Below are positions 25,150 through 34,997 of a DNA stretch of 64,000 bases, in pieces (within the stretch, counting starts at the first letter, position 1; each line of letters starts with the position of its first letter). Under the pieces are notes generated by a model. That model saw only the letters and a list, made by a program, of their open reading frames with translations, was not told the DNA's origin and searched no databases. Origin of the DNA: Mariprofundus sp. UBA1536 (GTDB taxonomy: Bacteria; Pseudomonadota; Zetaproteobacteria; Mariprofundales; Mariprofundaceae); NCBI GenBank assembly GCA_002323245.1, contig DCPU01000002.1:1-64000 (forward strand), read 5' to 3'. The position numbers and the translations under genes were made by a program.

Positions 25150-25535
25150 CCATGTTAAAATCAAAACTTCACCGCGTCATTGTTAGCCATGCTGAGCTGG
25201 ACTATGAAGGCTCTTGCGCTATTGATACCGACTTCATGAAAGCTGCGAACATTCGTCCTTTTGAGCAATTACACATCTACAATATCACCAATGGTGAGCG
25301 CTTTACCACTTATGCCATTGTTGCCCCTGCTGGCAGCAAAACCATTGGCGTGAATGGTGCCGCAGCGCATAAAGCCAAAGCTGGTGATATGCTGATTATT
25401 TGCACCTATGCCGAAATGTCGGAACTAGAAGTCGCCAACTTTCAGCCTGCCTTGGTTTACTTCGATGGCAAAAATAACTTAAGCCATCAAACGCTAGGCA
25501 CACTGGCACAAGACAACCCAGCACTTGCCGCTTGA
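25140..25535 (+). CDS. panD: Aspartate 1-decarboxylase
   Basis: PanD makes beta-alanine from aspartate with a self-made pyruvoyl cofactor. The self-cleavage site Gly24-Ser25 (YEGSCAID) sits at the same residue numbers as in E. coli PanD when the ATG at 25140 is used. A GAGGAA ribosome-binding site also supports that start, even though a second ATG follows four codons later. It is 131 residues. It is the third gene of the overlapping panBCD operon. Confidence 0.96.
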   Translation: MQLTMLKSKLHRVIVSHAELDYEGSCAIDTDFMKAANIRPFEQLHIYNITNGERFTTYAIVAPAGSKTIGVNGAAAHKAKAGDMLIICTYAEMSELEVANFQPALVYFDGKNNLSHQTLGTLAQDNPALAA

Positions 25536-25639
25536 AGATATTTAACGAACCAAGTCGGACAATTATCACAGTTATCGCCTTACGCATTGTTTGGGTGTAA
25601 GATGCGTCTCGCTTGAATACTATTTTCGGGGGAAGACTC

Positions 25640-26590
25640 ATGGGAAAACGTGTTTGTATCATCGGTGGCACAGGGTTTGTAGGTAGGGCTATTACCTGCC
25701 AAGCCATCGAAGCTGGCCATAAAGTTGTGGTCACCTCACGTCACCCTGCCAGAGCTCGCGATTTGCTTGTGAAAGGCATTCAAGTGGTCAAAGCCGACAT
25801 TACGACTGGTCGTGGCATAGCTACAGCTGTAGCTGGTTGCGATACTGTGATTAATCTTGTTGGTTTACTCTTTGAACGTGGCAGCAATACCTTTGAAGCT
25901 GCGCACGTAACTGGCGCCAAACACGTGATTTCTGCTTGTGAAAAAGCCGGCATCAAACAACTTCTGCATATGAGCGCTTTGCTCGACCCCAAGGCAGCAC
26001 AAGTCAGCCAATATGCGGCCACAAAAATTGAGGCAGAAAAACTCGTTTCGGCATCTTCATTAGACTGGACCATTTTCCGCCCATCCATCATTTTTGGTGC
26101 TCGTGATTCATTCCTCATGCGTTTTAAAGCTCTGTCTGCCAACGGCCCTGTACTTCCAGTGATTGCTGGCGACACCAAATTTCAACCGGTTTGGGTTGAA
26201 GATGTTGCTCGTGCATTTGTGCTAAGCATCCACAACAACAAAGTTGCCAAACAATCTTTTACCCTTGCTGGCCAAGAAGTATTTTCATTCCGCGATCTGC
26301 TGGATTTGTGGATGAAGGCTTTGGGTCGCGAGCGTTTCATGGTATCGATGCCAAACGTGGCAGCAGGCCTATTAGCAACTGTTTCCAACTTCTTGCCCAC
26401 ACCATTGCTTACCAAAGACCAATTGAAATTACTCGCCTTTGATAATGTCGCGAGCGGCGAAGCATTCCCAGCATTGTTCGGAACTGCTACTGATTTCACC
26501 AGCCTTTTGCCTGCGTTGGCTTATGGAGATCAAGCATCTTCTGTACAATCGTTATTTGATAACGCACGCGCCCATTACCGTAAATCTTGA
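25640..26590 (+). CDS. NDUFA9-like NAD(P)-binding epimerase/reductase
   Basis: This ~316-residue atypical short-chain dehydrogenase of the NmrA/NDUFA9-like (complex I accessory) type has the Rossmann glycine motif IGGTGFVGRAI near the N-terminus, VINLVGLLFE, and the YAATKIEAEKLV segment with the Tyr/Lys pair. The true start is the ATG at 25640, with a GGGGGAAG ribosome-binding site, since upstream in-frame starts have none. In many proteobacteria such proteins are annotated 'complex I NDUFA9 subunit family', and the enzymatic role is unproven. Its stop overlaps the plsY start (TGATG). Confidence 0.8.
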   Translation: MGKRVCIIGGTGFVGRAITCQAIEAGHKVVVTSRHPARARDLLVKGIQVVKADITTGRGIATAVAGCDTVINLVGLLFERGSNTFEAAHVTGAKHVISACEKAGIKQLLHMSALLDPKAAQVSQYAATKIEAEKLVSASSLDWTIFRPSIIFGARDSFLMRFKALSANGPVLPVIAGDTKFQPVWVEDVARAFVLSIHNNKVAKQSFTLAGQEVFSFRDLLDLWMKALGRERFMVSMPNVAAGLLATVSNFLPTPLLTKDQLKLLAFDNVASGEAFPALFGTATDFTSLLPALAYGDQASSVQSLFDNARAHYRKS

Positions 26591-27180
26591 TGGGCAACGC
26601 ACTGAGCTCAGAAGCACTGACCATGCTTTTAGGCGCCTATTTTTTAGGTGCTATTCCATTTGGTTTGATTTTTGCCCGGTGGTTAACTGGTAAAGACCCA
26701 AGACAGCACGGTAGCGGCAATATTGGTGCCACCAATGCCATGCGCACTGGCGGCAAAAAGGTCGGCATTCTGACTTTGTTGGCCGATATCGCCAAGGGCG
26801 TTTTACCAGTGGGCTTTGCTGTTGGCCTTTCACTTACTTCGTTTGAAATCGCAGCGATTGCTTTGGCAGCGTTTCTTGGTCACATCTTCCCCATCTACCT
26901 GAAGTTTAAAGGTGGAAAAGGTGTAGCAACCATGTATGGCGTATTGATACCATGGATGCCTTGGGTTGCTGTCTGCTCTTTTGTGGTTTGGCTGGTTACC
27001 TTCAAGTTATCGAAGTTTGTTTCCTTAGCCTCGATTCTCTCAGGCATTGTGCTTCCTATATTTGCATGGTTACTTGGCGCGAGCCAAGAGGGCATTGCTG
27101 CCTGCGTGGTTCTGGGCACGCTGATGACTGTGCGCCATCATAGTAATATCAAACGATTGCTTGCTGGAACTGAAGATTAA
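26590..27180 (+). CDS. plsY: Acyl-phosphate:glycerol-3-phosphate acyltransferase
   Basis: PlsY is an integral membrane acyltransferase that makes lysophosphatidic acid. It is about 196 residues with five predicted helices. The three conserved cytoplasmic loops are visible: GSGNIGATNAMR, FKGGKGVATMYG and RHHSNIKRLLAG. The ATG at 26590 overlaps the stop of the NDUFA9-like gene. It ends immediately next to the convergent aroB stop. Confidence 0.96.
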   Translation: MGNALSSEALTMLLGAYFLGAIPFGLIFARWLTGKDPRQHGSGNIGATNAMRTGGKKVGILTLLADIAKGVLPVGFAVGLSLTSFEIAAIALAAFLGHIFPIYLKFKGGKGVATMYGVLIPWMPWVAVCSFVVWLVTFKLSKFVSLASILSGIVLPIFAWLLGASQEGIAACVVLGTLMTVRHHSNIKRLLAGTED

Positions 27181-28281
27181 TTAAACTTCAAAAGATTGAA
27201 TCAGCCGACGAATATCTTGGTCAGTGACCGTTTCAGCAATAAAAGCATCTCCCACATCACGCAGTAGAATGTATCGAATCAAACTTCCCACATTCTTCTT
27301 ATCATGCCCCATCACATCCAACCAAGTGTCCGCTGAAAACTGTGGCACTGTGGTTGGTAAACCAGCCAATTCAAACATAGCTACAATTCGCTTCTCAGTA
27401 CCTGCCGGTGCAAAACCAAGCTGCTCAGAGAGCCTTGCTGCCATGATGGTACCCAAAGCTACACCTTCGCCGTGTAGGTATTCTGTGTATTTTGTAATCG
27501 ATTCAATGGCATGACCAAAGGTGTGTCCAAGATTAAGCAAAGCCCGTTGTCCTTGCTCGGTTTCATCAGCAATCACCAATTCCGCTTTATGCGCACATGA
27601 GCGCAAAATCGCTTCCGCCATCACCTCAGCATCCAAACTAAGAAGCTCAGACATATGCTTTTGTAGCCATTCAAAAAATGAAACATCACGAATTAGGCCA
27701 TATTTGATCATCTCTGCCAGACCAGCACGCACTTGGCGCACATCAAGTGTGTTCAATACTAAAGGATCAATCCAAACCAATTTGGGCTGGTAAAAGGCAC
27801 CAATCATATTTTTACCATGCGGATGATTAATAGCAGTTTTACCGCCAACACTTGAATCCACTTGTGCCAATACAGTGGTGGGAACTTGCACAAAAGGAAT
27901 ACCGCGCCTATAGCATGAGGCTGCAAAGCCAGTCATATCACCAACCACGCCGCCACCAAGGGCGATAATGGGTTCATTACGAGACAGTTTGGATGCCATC
28001 AAAGCATCCATCATCAATGTCCACTGCTCAACATTCTTATGCATTTCGCCATCTGGCAAAATAAAATCAGAAACCGACCACCCTTGAAGCTCAAGCGATG
28101 CTTTTACCTGTTGTAAATATAAAGGGGCAACGACGTCATTACTCACAATTAAACAGCGGCTGGACAAAGCAAACAGCTCTCTCATTTTAATACCAATCTG
28201 TAATAAGCAACCAGCTTGGATCTGAATGTCGTAAGAACGAGCGCCTAAATTAACATTATACTTTTGGATAGAATTCATCAT
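27181..28281 (-). CDS. aroB: 3-dehydroquinate synthase
   Basis: AroB converts DAHP to 3-dehydroquinate, the second shikimate step, using NAD and a metal. The 366-residue protein shows GGGVVGDMTGFAASCYRRG, VDSSVGGKTAINHP and NLGHTFGHAIE (metal ligands), all family hallmarks. It is convergent with plsY and their stops are directly adjacent. aroK, often nearby in other bacteria, is not in the window. Confidence 0.97.
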   Translation of the reverse strand: MMNSIQKYNVNLGARSYDIQIQAGCLLQIGIKMRELFALSSRCLIVSNDVVAPLYLQQVKASLELQGWSVSDFILPDGEMHKNVEQWTLMMDALMASKLSRNEPIIALGGGVVGDMTGFAASCYRRGIPFVQVPTTVLAQVDSSVGGKTAINHPHGKNMIGAFYQPKLVWIDPLVLNTLDVRQVRAGLAEMIKYGLIRDVSFFEWLQKHMSELLSLDAEVMAEAILRSCAHKAELVIADETEQGQRALLNLGHTFGHAIESITKYTEYLHGEGVALGTIMAARLSEQLGFAPAGTEKRIVAMFELAGLPTTVPQFSADTWLDVMGHDKKNVGSLIRYILLRDVGDAFIAETVTDQDIRRLIQSFEV

Positions 28282-28412
28282 GAGCGCACTCTGACAGAAA
28301 ACCCATAATCTATGCTACTGCTTCTTAACACAATAAGATCTCAACATCATCTTCAAAGCAACTTTTAGGATTTCTTTTGCTGCGCTCTGATCTGAAATAC
28401 TCATCCACCAAT

Positions 28413-28447
28413 TGAAAAAACGGAGAACTCTTAAAGCTCCCCGTTTT
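28413..28447 (-). terminator. Terminator after the Ig-like lipoprotein gene
   Basis: AAAAACGG near 28416-28423 pairs with CCGTTTTT near 28440-28447, with additional GAG/CTC pairing inside the loop. On the minus strand the stem is followed by a T run. It lies about 35 bases downstream of the stop at 28481. The remaining gap to aroB (28282-28412) shows no further feature I can support. Confidence 0.7.
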
Positions 28448-28480
28448 TCTCAACTACCTATAAAATCTTTTACGATTACG

Positions 28481-30097
28481 TCACAGACCATCAATAATCA
28501 ACGTACTGGATGGTGTTGTAGTTGTAATGCTCATAACATCACCGGCCAAATGTGATGTTGTAGCGTTATTCACAAATGTTGGAACCCAAATCGGCACAAC
28601 CGGGCTACCAGGTGTAACCAAAGCGTAGCTTACCCCAAAAGGCAAATTACTAGCACCAACCCCCGTTATCGTCCCAGGGCTTCCCGGTGCCGTAAAACTA
28701 AGTGCCGCTGTATAAGTACTGCTTGCGTCCACGGGATTATTGTTAGCATCAACTATCGTAACCACATAACTGGTCGGTCCGCCAACAGGTGTCATTGTAT
28801 AACTCTTCGTTGAAAGGACAACCACCATAGAAACCCAAATTACAGTATCTTTATCATGTACTCCATTTGGACCTGAATACAGACCATCTGCATTGGTGTC
28901 ATTATATTGCTCACCTACATCATGAACTCCATTTTCATTTGCATCTAAAAAAGGTTCTCCAAAATCATGCTGCGCCACTGTAAATGTATCACCAGCATCG
29001 TAAATACCATTATTATTGTTATCACTAAATGGCTCCTGACCTGGAGCCATTGCCAGCACAGTTAAATAGCCAGTTTTGCCGGTACCTGCGCCCAACGGAT
29101 GACCCCTTAATACAGAACCGGGATCATTCCCACCCGGAGTGGTATAAGTTGTAGTAGCTATACCAGCGACATTGACAGTAGCTGATGGAATACTTCCCAA
29201 TTCTGTTATAAATGTTACTGGCGTGCCTTCTTTGATTGGGTTACCGAAAATATCGGCCAGGAAGACCTTAAAGTCATTGGTGTTACCAATTCTATCAAAT
29301 CCCTCAAAGCTTGCCTGATTTGTTTCCATGCTAAAGTTGGAAGCAATACCTTGACCACCCAAAACCACAACTGATCCTGTTGTGGCAACATCGGATATGG
29401 GTTCAGTTGCCACTATCCCAATCAGCCCAGATTTATTCCCAGCAGTAAGAGTAACACTGACAACTCCACTTACTGTATCAGTTGTTGTAGGTGATATTGT
29501 TTCACCACCACCCAAGGCATTACCAATACTAAAATTGATTGTTGTCCCGTCTGTGACCGGATTACCAGTGGCATCTGAAACTTTAAAAGTGAGAATCGCG
29601 GTTTCGGCAAGCCCTGCGCCTTTTACCCCAATTTGAGCTGGTGAAGATGAAACAAGTGAAACTGAGGCCGGAGTCGAAGCCAGAATTTGAATGGTCGTGA
29701 AACCAGTTGCGCTGCCTGCAGTTGCTGTAATCGTCGCTGTTCCTGCAACATTATTGGCATTAAATGTCGCCGTTGCAACACCACTTACAGTGAGTGCAGA
29801 TGAAGTTATGCTCGTTCCTGGTATATCAGTTTCAAAAAGCACATTGGTTCCATCAGCCACAGATGCTCCATCTGCATCAACCACGGTTGCTGTAACCACA
29901 ACAGTTCCCGTTGCTGCTATCGCAGTTGTAATAGATTTACTTACAGTAAGCAACGATGGCGGCAAAGAGCCACTTACACCAGTTCCTGCTGTAGTTGGCG
30001 TAATGGCAGTGGAACTAGGGGAATTCCCGCAACTTATAAGTAAGAACCCTGTGAACGCCATGAATAACCATGCTTTCGTTTGATTGAAATTATTCAT
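28481..30097 (-). CDS. Ig-like (Big_1-type) repeat lipoprotein
   Basis: This surface lipoprotein of about 538 residues uses the ATG at 30097 (MNNFNQTKAW). The signal peptide ends at lipobox LLISC. The body has several bacterial Ig-like domains with the pattern TVVDADGASVADGTNVLF...VSGVATATF and DATGNPVTDGTTINFS...GVVSVTLTAG. Between about residues 360 and 420 there are aspartate-rich EF-hand-like repeats (DNNNNGIYDAGD, DANENGVHDVGE, DTNADGLYSG), which probably bind calcium. It follows pilQ on the same strand with a gap of ~58 bases. A role in adhesion or pilus biogenesis is inference from context only. Confidence 0.75.
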   Translation of the reverse strand: MNNFNQTKAWLFMAFTGFLLISCGNSPSSTAITPTTAGTGVSGSLPPSLLTVSKSITTAIAATGTVVVTATVVDADGASVADGTNVLFETDIPGTSITSSALTVSGVATATFNANNVAGTATITATAGSATGFTTIQILASTPASVSLVSSSPAQIGVKGAGLAETAILTFKVSDATGNPVTDGTTINFSIGNALGGGETISPTTTDTVSGVVSVTLTAGNKSGLIGIVATEPISDVATTGSVVVLGGQGIASNFSMETNQASFEGFDRIGNTNDFKVFLADIFGNPIKEGTPVTFITELGSIPSATVNVAGIATTTYTTPGGNDPGSVLRGHPLGAGTGKTGYLTVLAMAPGQEPFSDNNNNGIYDAGDTFTVAQHDFGEPFLDANENGVHDVGEQYNDTNADGLYSGPNGVHDKDTVIWVSMVVVLSTKSYTMTPVGGPTSYVVTIVDANNNPVDASSTYTAALSFTAPGSPGTITGVGASNLPFGVSYALVTPGSPVVPIWVPTFVNNATTSHLAGDVMSITTTTPSSTLIIDGL

Positions 30098-30155
30098 CCT
30101 AACCCCTGAATAATTAAGCGCTTCGTACAACTCGTATTACAGCCGACTTATCCAG

Positions 30156-32621
30156 TTAGCCTCCAGCCGCACCATTCATCACTTTAGGCGTGATAAAAAT
30201 TAATAACTCAGTCTTATTATCGCGTAATGACTCTGTCTTAAACAGCCAGCCTAAGAATGGGATTTCAGACAAATAAGGAACCCCTGAGCTATTTTGAGCT
30301 TTATCACGAGAATATACACCACCAATAACGATGGTTTCGCCATTTTTCACATAAATGTTTGTTGTTACCGCCTTGCTATCAATACCCGTGGCACCGTTAA
30401 ACACAGTAGGCGAATCTTTTGTTACTTTGATATCCAGAATAACACCATCATCAGACGTGATTTGCGGCGTTACATTTAGTGTTAAAGCAGCTGTAACCAA
30501 TTGGGTTGTTGCAGGAGAATTTGCACTTCCCGGTGTTACAATTGGCACTAAAGAGCCTTGGGTAATGGTTGCTGCTTTCAGATTACTTGTCACAATTCTC
30601 GGGTTTGAAATGATTTTTGCATCGCCATCTGCCTGCGCAGCAGAAAGTTCTAAGTCTAAATTTATCGCATTGCTAAACGAACCAAGACTTAAACCTATCG
30701 CTCCACCAGAACCAGCACCTGTCGCTGCAGGTAAGTCAACTAAGAACCCGCGGCCTGTAGCGGTTGATACGCCGCCCGCAATAATCGCTTCTGAGTTAGC
30801 CACAGTTGAACCTGCAGAACCCAAAGCAATTGCTCCGGGAAAATTTGAACCAGTGCTGTTATTGTAATTACCACCCCAACGCACGCCAATACTGTGTTGG
30901 AATGAATCTGTAGCCTCTACAATCCGAGCTTCAATCAACACCTGCTGAATCGGCTTATCAATCACTGCTAATAAACGGATAATATTATTAATTGCCTCTT
31001 TTGTGTCTTTGACAATTAATGTGTTCGTGCGTTCGTCTGTCAACACACTGCCTCGACTCGACATCAGACCTGAATTGTCTGCTTGAGGCATCGCCGTGGA
31101 GCCTGTCGAACCACTTGCTGAACTCTTCGATGCCTTGTTAGCTTCCTCAAGCATCTGCTTAACTTCCGCAACTTTTGTGTAGCTGAGCGTTATAAACTCA
31201 GTAACTAGATTCTCCAACTGGAGAGAGCCCTTTCTTGCCTCAATTTTGGATTCATATTCAGCACGCAAGACTTCAACGGGGGCAACGCGCATAACATTAC
31301 CTGATTGCTCTTTACCTAATCCCCTTGCCGAAAGGATAAGCTCTAAAGCTTGATCCCAAGGAACATCCACTAAACTCATGGTTAATGTACCTGAAACATC
31401 GTCAGACATAATAATATTTAGCTGGCTCATTTCAGCAATTAACTTAAGCGCATTACGAATATCTATATCCTTAAAATCAAAAGTTACCTTCTCACCCGAA
31501 AAAGCAAACTCATCTTTTGAGTCGCCTTTGCCGCGCGCTGCTATCGCAATTTCTTCAGGGATAAAACTAAGTGTAAAAACATTTCCCTGTTGGAAACTTG
31601 TCATCTCAACTTTTTCACGTGTACGAACTACAATTTGAGAACTATTTTCAGACTTATACGTATCAATTTGACTTAGCGGACCGGCAAATGCGCTTAAATC
31701 CTGAGTTCTTTCTTGTGCTTGAGCCAACACTGACTCTTTCACGTTGACTATATAGTTACCATCTTCTTCGCTGACGTGAACAATGGGATTTTTAACGTCC
31801 GTTCTTATCATTACACGCGCCATACGTCCGTCAGGTTGAAAATCAACACTTTCGACTTTAACGTAATCTGCGCCTGTATTTGGCATATCCCCAAAACGAA
31901 TAACCATTTTATCTGGTGATGCTTCTATCTGACGCTCCATACTGCCAACCAGAAGCAAATCAAGAATAAATCTTAGTCTATCATCTGCTTCGCCAACTGT
32001 GAGTGATTTTACGCGTTGACTAGAAAACTGAAACCTATCTTTACCTAAACCCGATTTAGCTCCCCAAAAATCAATCACTAAGCTTTTCTCTTGATTGGTA
32101 AGGAATGCATTGTGGCTACTATCCATGTTCTGACCATACAGTGTCACCTCTGTAATGTCGCCAGTATCCTTAGCCTCAATTCTTTCTACTACAGGATTCT
32201 TGGTAGCACCTTGATTTTGAACTTTAATTGCATCAAAACGAACTACAATTGCATTATCCTGCTCTTCAACTTCATAATTCAACTTATTCGACAAGCCAAT
32301 CTCTAATCGTATGCCAAGTTCATTTTTCATGGGGAAAAGGTTAGTAACACCAACACCTTCACCTTTTAGAGCAACGATACCATCAGATATGCTTGACCCT
32401 GGGAAAGTCATCACAAGACGCGGGGGCTCATTCAAGTCAAAAAGCTGGTATTCAATCGCCTCATTGGATTCGATGATTAACACATCACCATCCTCTGAAT
32501 CAAGAAGGGATACCTTTTCTATATTTGACGACCAAGCTGTTTGTGACATCAACACCATGCTCGTAAAAAATATGACTAAGCTGGCCACCAGATGACGCAA
32601 AGCTATTTTATTTGTATTCAT
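30156..32621 (-). CDS. pilQ: Type IV pilus secretin PilQ
   Basis: PilQ forms the outer-membrane ring through which type IV pili pass. The protein is about 821 residues. The start is ATG at 32621, because a GGAG ribosome-binding site lies 6 bases before it and inside the alternative longer frame. After the signal peptide come two AMIN-like beta domains (about 35-130 and 140-240), a secretin STN/N domain (VTFDFKDIDIRNALKLIAEM near 380), a second N domain with LTDERTNTLIVKD, and the C-terminal secretin barrel (VLIEARIVEATDSF, ISNPRIVTSN, VPYLSEIPFLGWLF). It lies directly after pilO with no pilP between them. Confidence 0.95.
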   Translation of the reverse strand: MNTNKIALRHLVASLVIFFTSMVLMSQTAWSSNIEKVSLLDSEDGDVLIIESNEAIEYQLFDLNEPPRLVMTFPGSSISDGIVALKGEGVGVTNLFPMKNELGIRLEIGLSNKLNYEVEEQDNAIVVRFDAIKVQNQGATKNPVVERIEAKDTGDITEVTLYGQNMDSSHNAFLTNQEKSLVIDFWGAKSGLGKDRFQFSSQRVKSLTVGEADDRLRFILDLLLVGSMERQIEASPDKMVIRFGDMPNTGADYVKVESVDFQPDGRMARVMIRTDVKNPIVHVSEEDGNYIVNVKESVLAQAQERTQDLSAFAGPLSQIDTYKSENSSQIVVRTREKVEMTSFQQGNVFTLSFIPEEIAIAARGKGDSKDEFAFSGEKVTFDFKDIDIRNALKLIAEMSQLNIIMSDDVSGTLTMSLVDVPWDQALELILSARGLGKEQSGNVMRVAPVEVLRAEYESKIEARKGSLQLENLVTEFITLSYTKVAEVKQMLEEANKASKSSASGSTGSTAMPQADNSGLMSSRGSVLTDERTNTLIVKDTKEAINNIIRLLAVIDKPIQQVLIEARIVEATDSFQHSIGVRWGGNYNNSTGSNFPGAIALGSAGSTVANSEAIIAGGVSTATGRGFLVDLPAATGAGSGGAIGLSLGSFSNAINLDLELSAAQADGDAKIISNPRIVTSNLKAATITQGSLVPIVTPGSANSPATTQLVTAALTLNVTPQITSDDGVILDIKVTKDSPTVFNGATGIDSKAVTTNIYVKNGETIVIGGVYSRDKAQNSSGVPYLSEIPFLGWLFKTESLRDNKTELLIFITPKVMNGAAGG

Positions 32622-32657
32622 TTCTAACTCCAGCACAATTGGTTCTTGAAAAACGCA

Positions 32658-33275
32658 CTATTTTTTCTTCTTACCCTTTGTTACTTTTTTCGGCTCTTCC
32701 TCTACAAAACGGTAGGTTACTGCTTTGCCAGAAACCATTAAATCTCCAGAGTCATCCTTCGGAGATTTTATTTCCAAGCCCATTACATTTACAATCCTAG
32801 GGAGTTCGCCAACACGCTTCAAAAATGACAGTAATTGTTTATATGTGCCAGATACACTCATCGATACTGGCACTTCAGCATAAATACTTTTGGTAGACTC
32901 TTTCTCAGGTTTAAATGTGGTAAATGCCAAGCCCGAATCTTTACCCGCCCAAGTTACACCCTCAAGCAAATCTGGAATTTGAGACTGCTTTGGGAGCATA
33001 TTAAGCGCTATTTTTAACTGCAATTGAAGATTTTCATATTCTTGCTTTTTCTTAGGAATATCACTGGCCAGCACTTGATTCTTTTTCAGCATAATGCGCT
33101 GTCTTTCAACCTCAGATTTCTTTTTCACAATCTCATCCTGCATGGGTACCCACATTGTAAAATAATAACCTACGCATAACAAAGTCACTGTGGCAAATAG
33201 CGCAACTAGCTTTACCATCAAAGGGAGGGGGATAATTGGCTTTAATGCATCAAGGTTCACAGCATCTAAGTTCAT
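32658..33275 (-). CDS. pilO: Type IV pilus assembly protein PilO
   Basis: This 205-residue inner-membrane protein has one N-terminal membrane helix (LMVKLVALFATVTLLCVGYYF), a coiled coil (VKKKSEVERQRIMLKKNQ region), and a ferredoxin-like periplasmic domain (YAEVPVSMSVSGTYKQLLSFL, a PilO signature). It ends with a lysine-rich tail. PilO pairs with PilN in the alignment subcomplex. Its start overlaps pilN by 4 bases. PilP normally follows it but is missing here. Confidence 0.92.
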   Translation of the reverse strand: MNLDAVNLDALKPIIPLPLMVKLVALFATVTLLCVGYYFTMWVPMQDEIVKKKSEVERQRIMLKKNQVLASDIPKKKQEYENLQLQLKIALNMLPKQSQIPDLLEGVTWAGKDSGLAFTTFKPEKESTKSIYAEVPVSMSVSGTYKQLLSFLKRVGELPRIVNVMGLEIKSPKDDSGDLMVSGKAVTYRFVEEEPKKVTKGKKKK

Positions 33276-33862
33276 AAAACACCCTTTTCAGCTAGTTTTT
33301 TCCGCTTCAACTCTTGCTCAGCCAAACCAAGCCTTGCGAAGGTTAATTGGAACTTCCTCACACGTGCACCATTGGAAATGGCAACTTGATCCACCACCAA
33401 CTTCACATTATCAAACAACTCCGAATTTTCGAGAAACCTTAAGAAATTAGCTATAGATTTACTGCTCTCACCAAATCCAGACAGTGATATTAACTTACCA
33501 TTATCCATGATTTCCGTGATCCATGTGTTAGAGGGCAAGCCTTCTGAAATCGCTACAAGTGTCGTGAAGGACCGGAATCTTCCTGCTTGAAGCTCGTCAA
33601 CAATAGCTAACTTTCCTTCAACTTCTTTTCGCAGCGAATCTAAATTTTTCAACTCACCAATTTTTTTAGACAGCCTAGTGTTTTGAGCTTTTAGCGATTG
33701 AGATTCGCTCTCTAACGTAACCAAATCTTCCGTTGAGGAAGAATCTACGCCCACTATCGCCATAACTGTTAAAGCCACAGCAACAGCGAGCACAATAATA
33801 TATTCAACAATTTGTTGCTTGCGGAATGATTCCCTATGGGGGAGAAGATTAATACGAATCAT
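33272..33862 (-). CDS. pilN: Type IV pilus assembly protein PilN
   Basis: A 196-residue protein with the PilM-binding N-terminal motif IRINLLPHRE, a single membrane helix (about 20-42), a coiled coil (about 48-85) and a periplasmic ferredoxin-like domain. It is the fimbrial assembly PilN family. It overlaps pilM upstream and pilO downstream, each by 4 bases, consistent with stoichiometric translation of the inner-membrane platform. Confidence 0.93.
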   Translation of the reverse strand: MIRINLLPHRESFRKQQIVEYIIVLAVAVALTVMAIVGVDSSSTEDLVTLESESQSLKAQNTRLSKKIGELKNLDSLRKEVEGKLAIVDELQAGRFRSFTTLVAISEGLPSNTWITEIMDNGKLISLSGFGESSKSIANFLRFLENSELFDNVKLVVDQVAISNGARVRKFQLTFARLGLAEQELKRKKLAEKGVL

Positions 33863-34956
33863 TGGTCAAAACTCCGCATAGCTAACCCAATTGGAATCAT
33901 TAACATTGGCCCCATTTCTCTAACTTTTTTCTCGTCAAATAAACGATCGGGAATTTCTATGCCATCAAAAGGATTCAAAACTTCAGTTTCAATGCCCAGC
34001 CTCTGATTCATCTCTATATCAATGTCAGGTATAAGCGCGCACCCCCCGCTTAATAAAATACGCTGCACAGGATACTCAGCGTTATTAGCACTGTAAAAGT
34101 CCAAAGACCGACCGATTTCAGCACTTAAATTACTATAGAATTCTTCAATAACATTGGCGTCTATTTCATTGAAGTTATTCTTCTTCATCTCTTCTGCTGC
34201 GCTAAAACTAACAGCATGTGCTTTTTGGATAGATTCGGTAAGATTTTGACCACCATAAAACTGATCACGAACAAAGGCCATCTGACCGTCACGAAGAATA
34301 TTAATATTAATCATATTAGCACCCACGTTTACTAGCGCGTATGCTGCACCCTCTCCAGCTTCCCCGTCGATCCCTTCTGCAGCATCTAATTCAGTCGTGT
34401 CTTGCTGATAAGCACCAGTTTCTTGAACTGCATTCTCAAGAGCGAACACAGCGCAATCAACGCAAACAGTATTTAGCCCAGCTTCACTCAGCACCAATTG
34501 GAAGTCATCTACAATTTCTCGCTTACAAGCGACCAAAACCACATCCATATTTTGAGGGTCATGGTCAGAGGCGCCAATAATTTGAAAGTCCAAGTAAACA
34601 TCATCGATATCAAACGGCACATGTTGATCAGCTTCAAAGGTAATTTGTGATTCAAGCTGAAATTCCGTTGATGAAACCACTTCTATCACTTTAATAATTA
34701 CTGCATTGCCCGATACCGCTAATGCAGCATTTTTTGTTGAAGTTCCTGATTGCTCAATAGCATCCAACAATGCCTGTGACACAGCAATAGAGTCGATAAC
34801 TGTATTCTCTACAATAGCATCCCTTGGCAGAGGAACAACAGCCATACTTTTCAGTCGGTAACCTTTGCGGGTCTTCTCCAACTCCACAAGCTTGACCGCT
34901 GATGCACTCAAATCGATACCAACTAAGGCATCTTTTTTCCGAGAAAAAAGTTTCAT
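33859..34956 (-). CDS. pilM: Type IV pilus assembly ATPase-like protein PilM
   Basis: PilM is an actin-like cytoplasmic protein that binds PilN. It is about 365 residues, starting with ATG at 34956 (MKLFSRKKDALVGIDLSAS). The actin-fold nucleotide motifs are visible: VGIDLSASAVKLVEL at the N-terminus, ALVNVGANMININI in the middle and RILLSGGCALIPDI toward the C-terminus. It is the first gene of pilMNOQ. A candidate -35/-10 pair lies 40-70 bases upstream. Confidence 0.94.
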   Translation of the reverse strand: MKLFSRKKDALVGIDLSASAVKLVELEKTRKGYRLKSMAVVPLPRDAIVENTVIDSIAVSQALLDAIEQSGTSTKNAALAVSGNAVIIKVIEVVSSTEFQLESQITFEADQHVPFDIDDVYLDFQIIGASDHDPQNMDVVLVACKREIVDDFQLVLSEAGLNTVCVDCAVFALENAVQETGAYQQDTTELDAAEGIDGEAGEGAAYALVNVGANMININILRDGQMAFVRDQFYGGQNLTESIQKAHAVSFSAAEEMKKNNFNEIDANVIEEFYSNLSAEIGRSLDFYSANNAEYPVQRILLSGGCALIPDIDIEMNQRLGIETEVLNPFDGIEIPDRLFDEKKVREMGPMLMIPIGLAMRSFDQ

Positions 34957-34997
34957 TTGCAACCCACTGCTAACGTATCACTCACATTCATGGCGTT

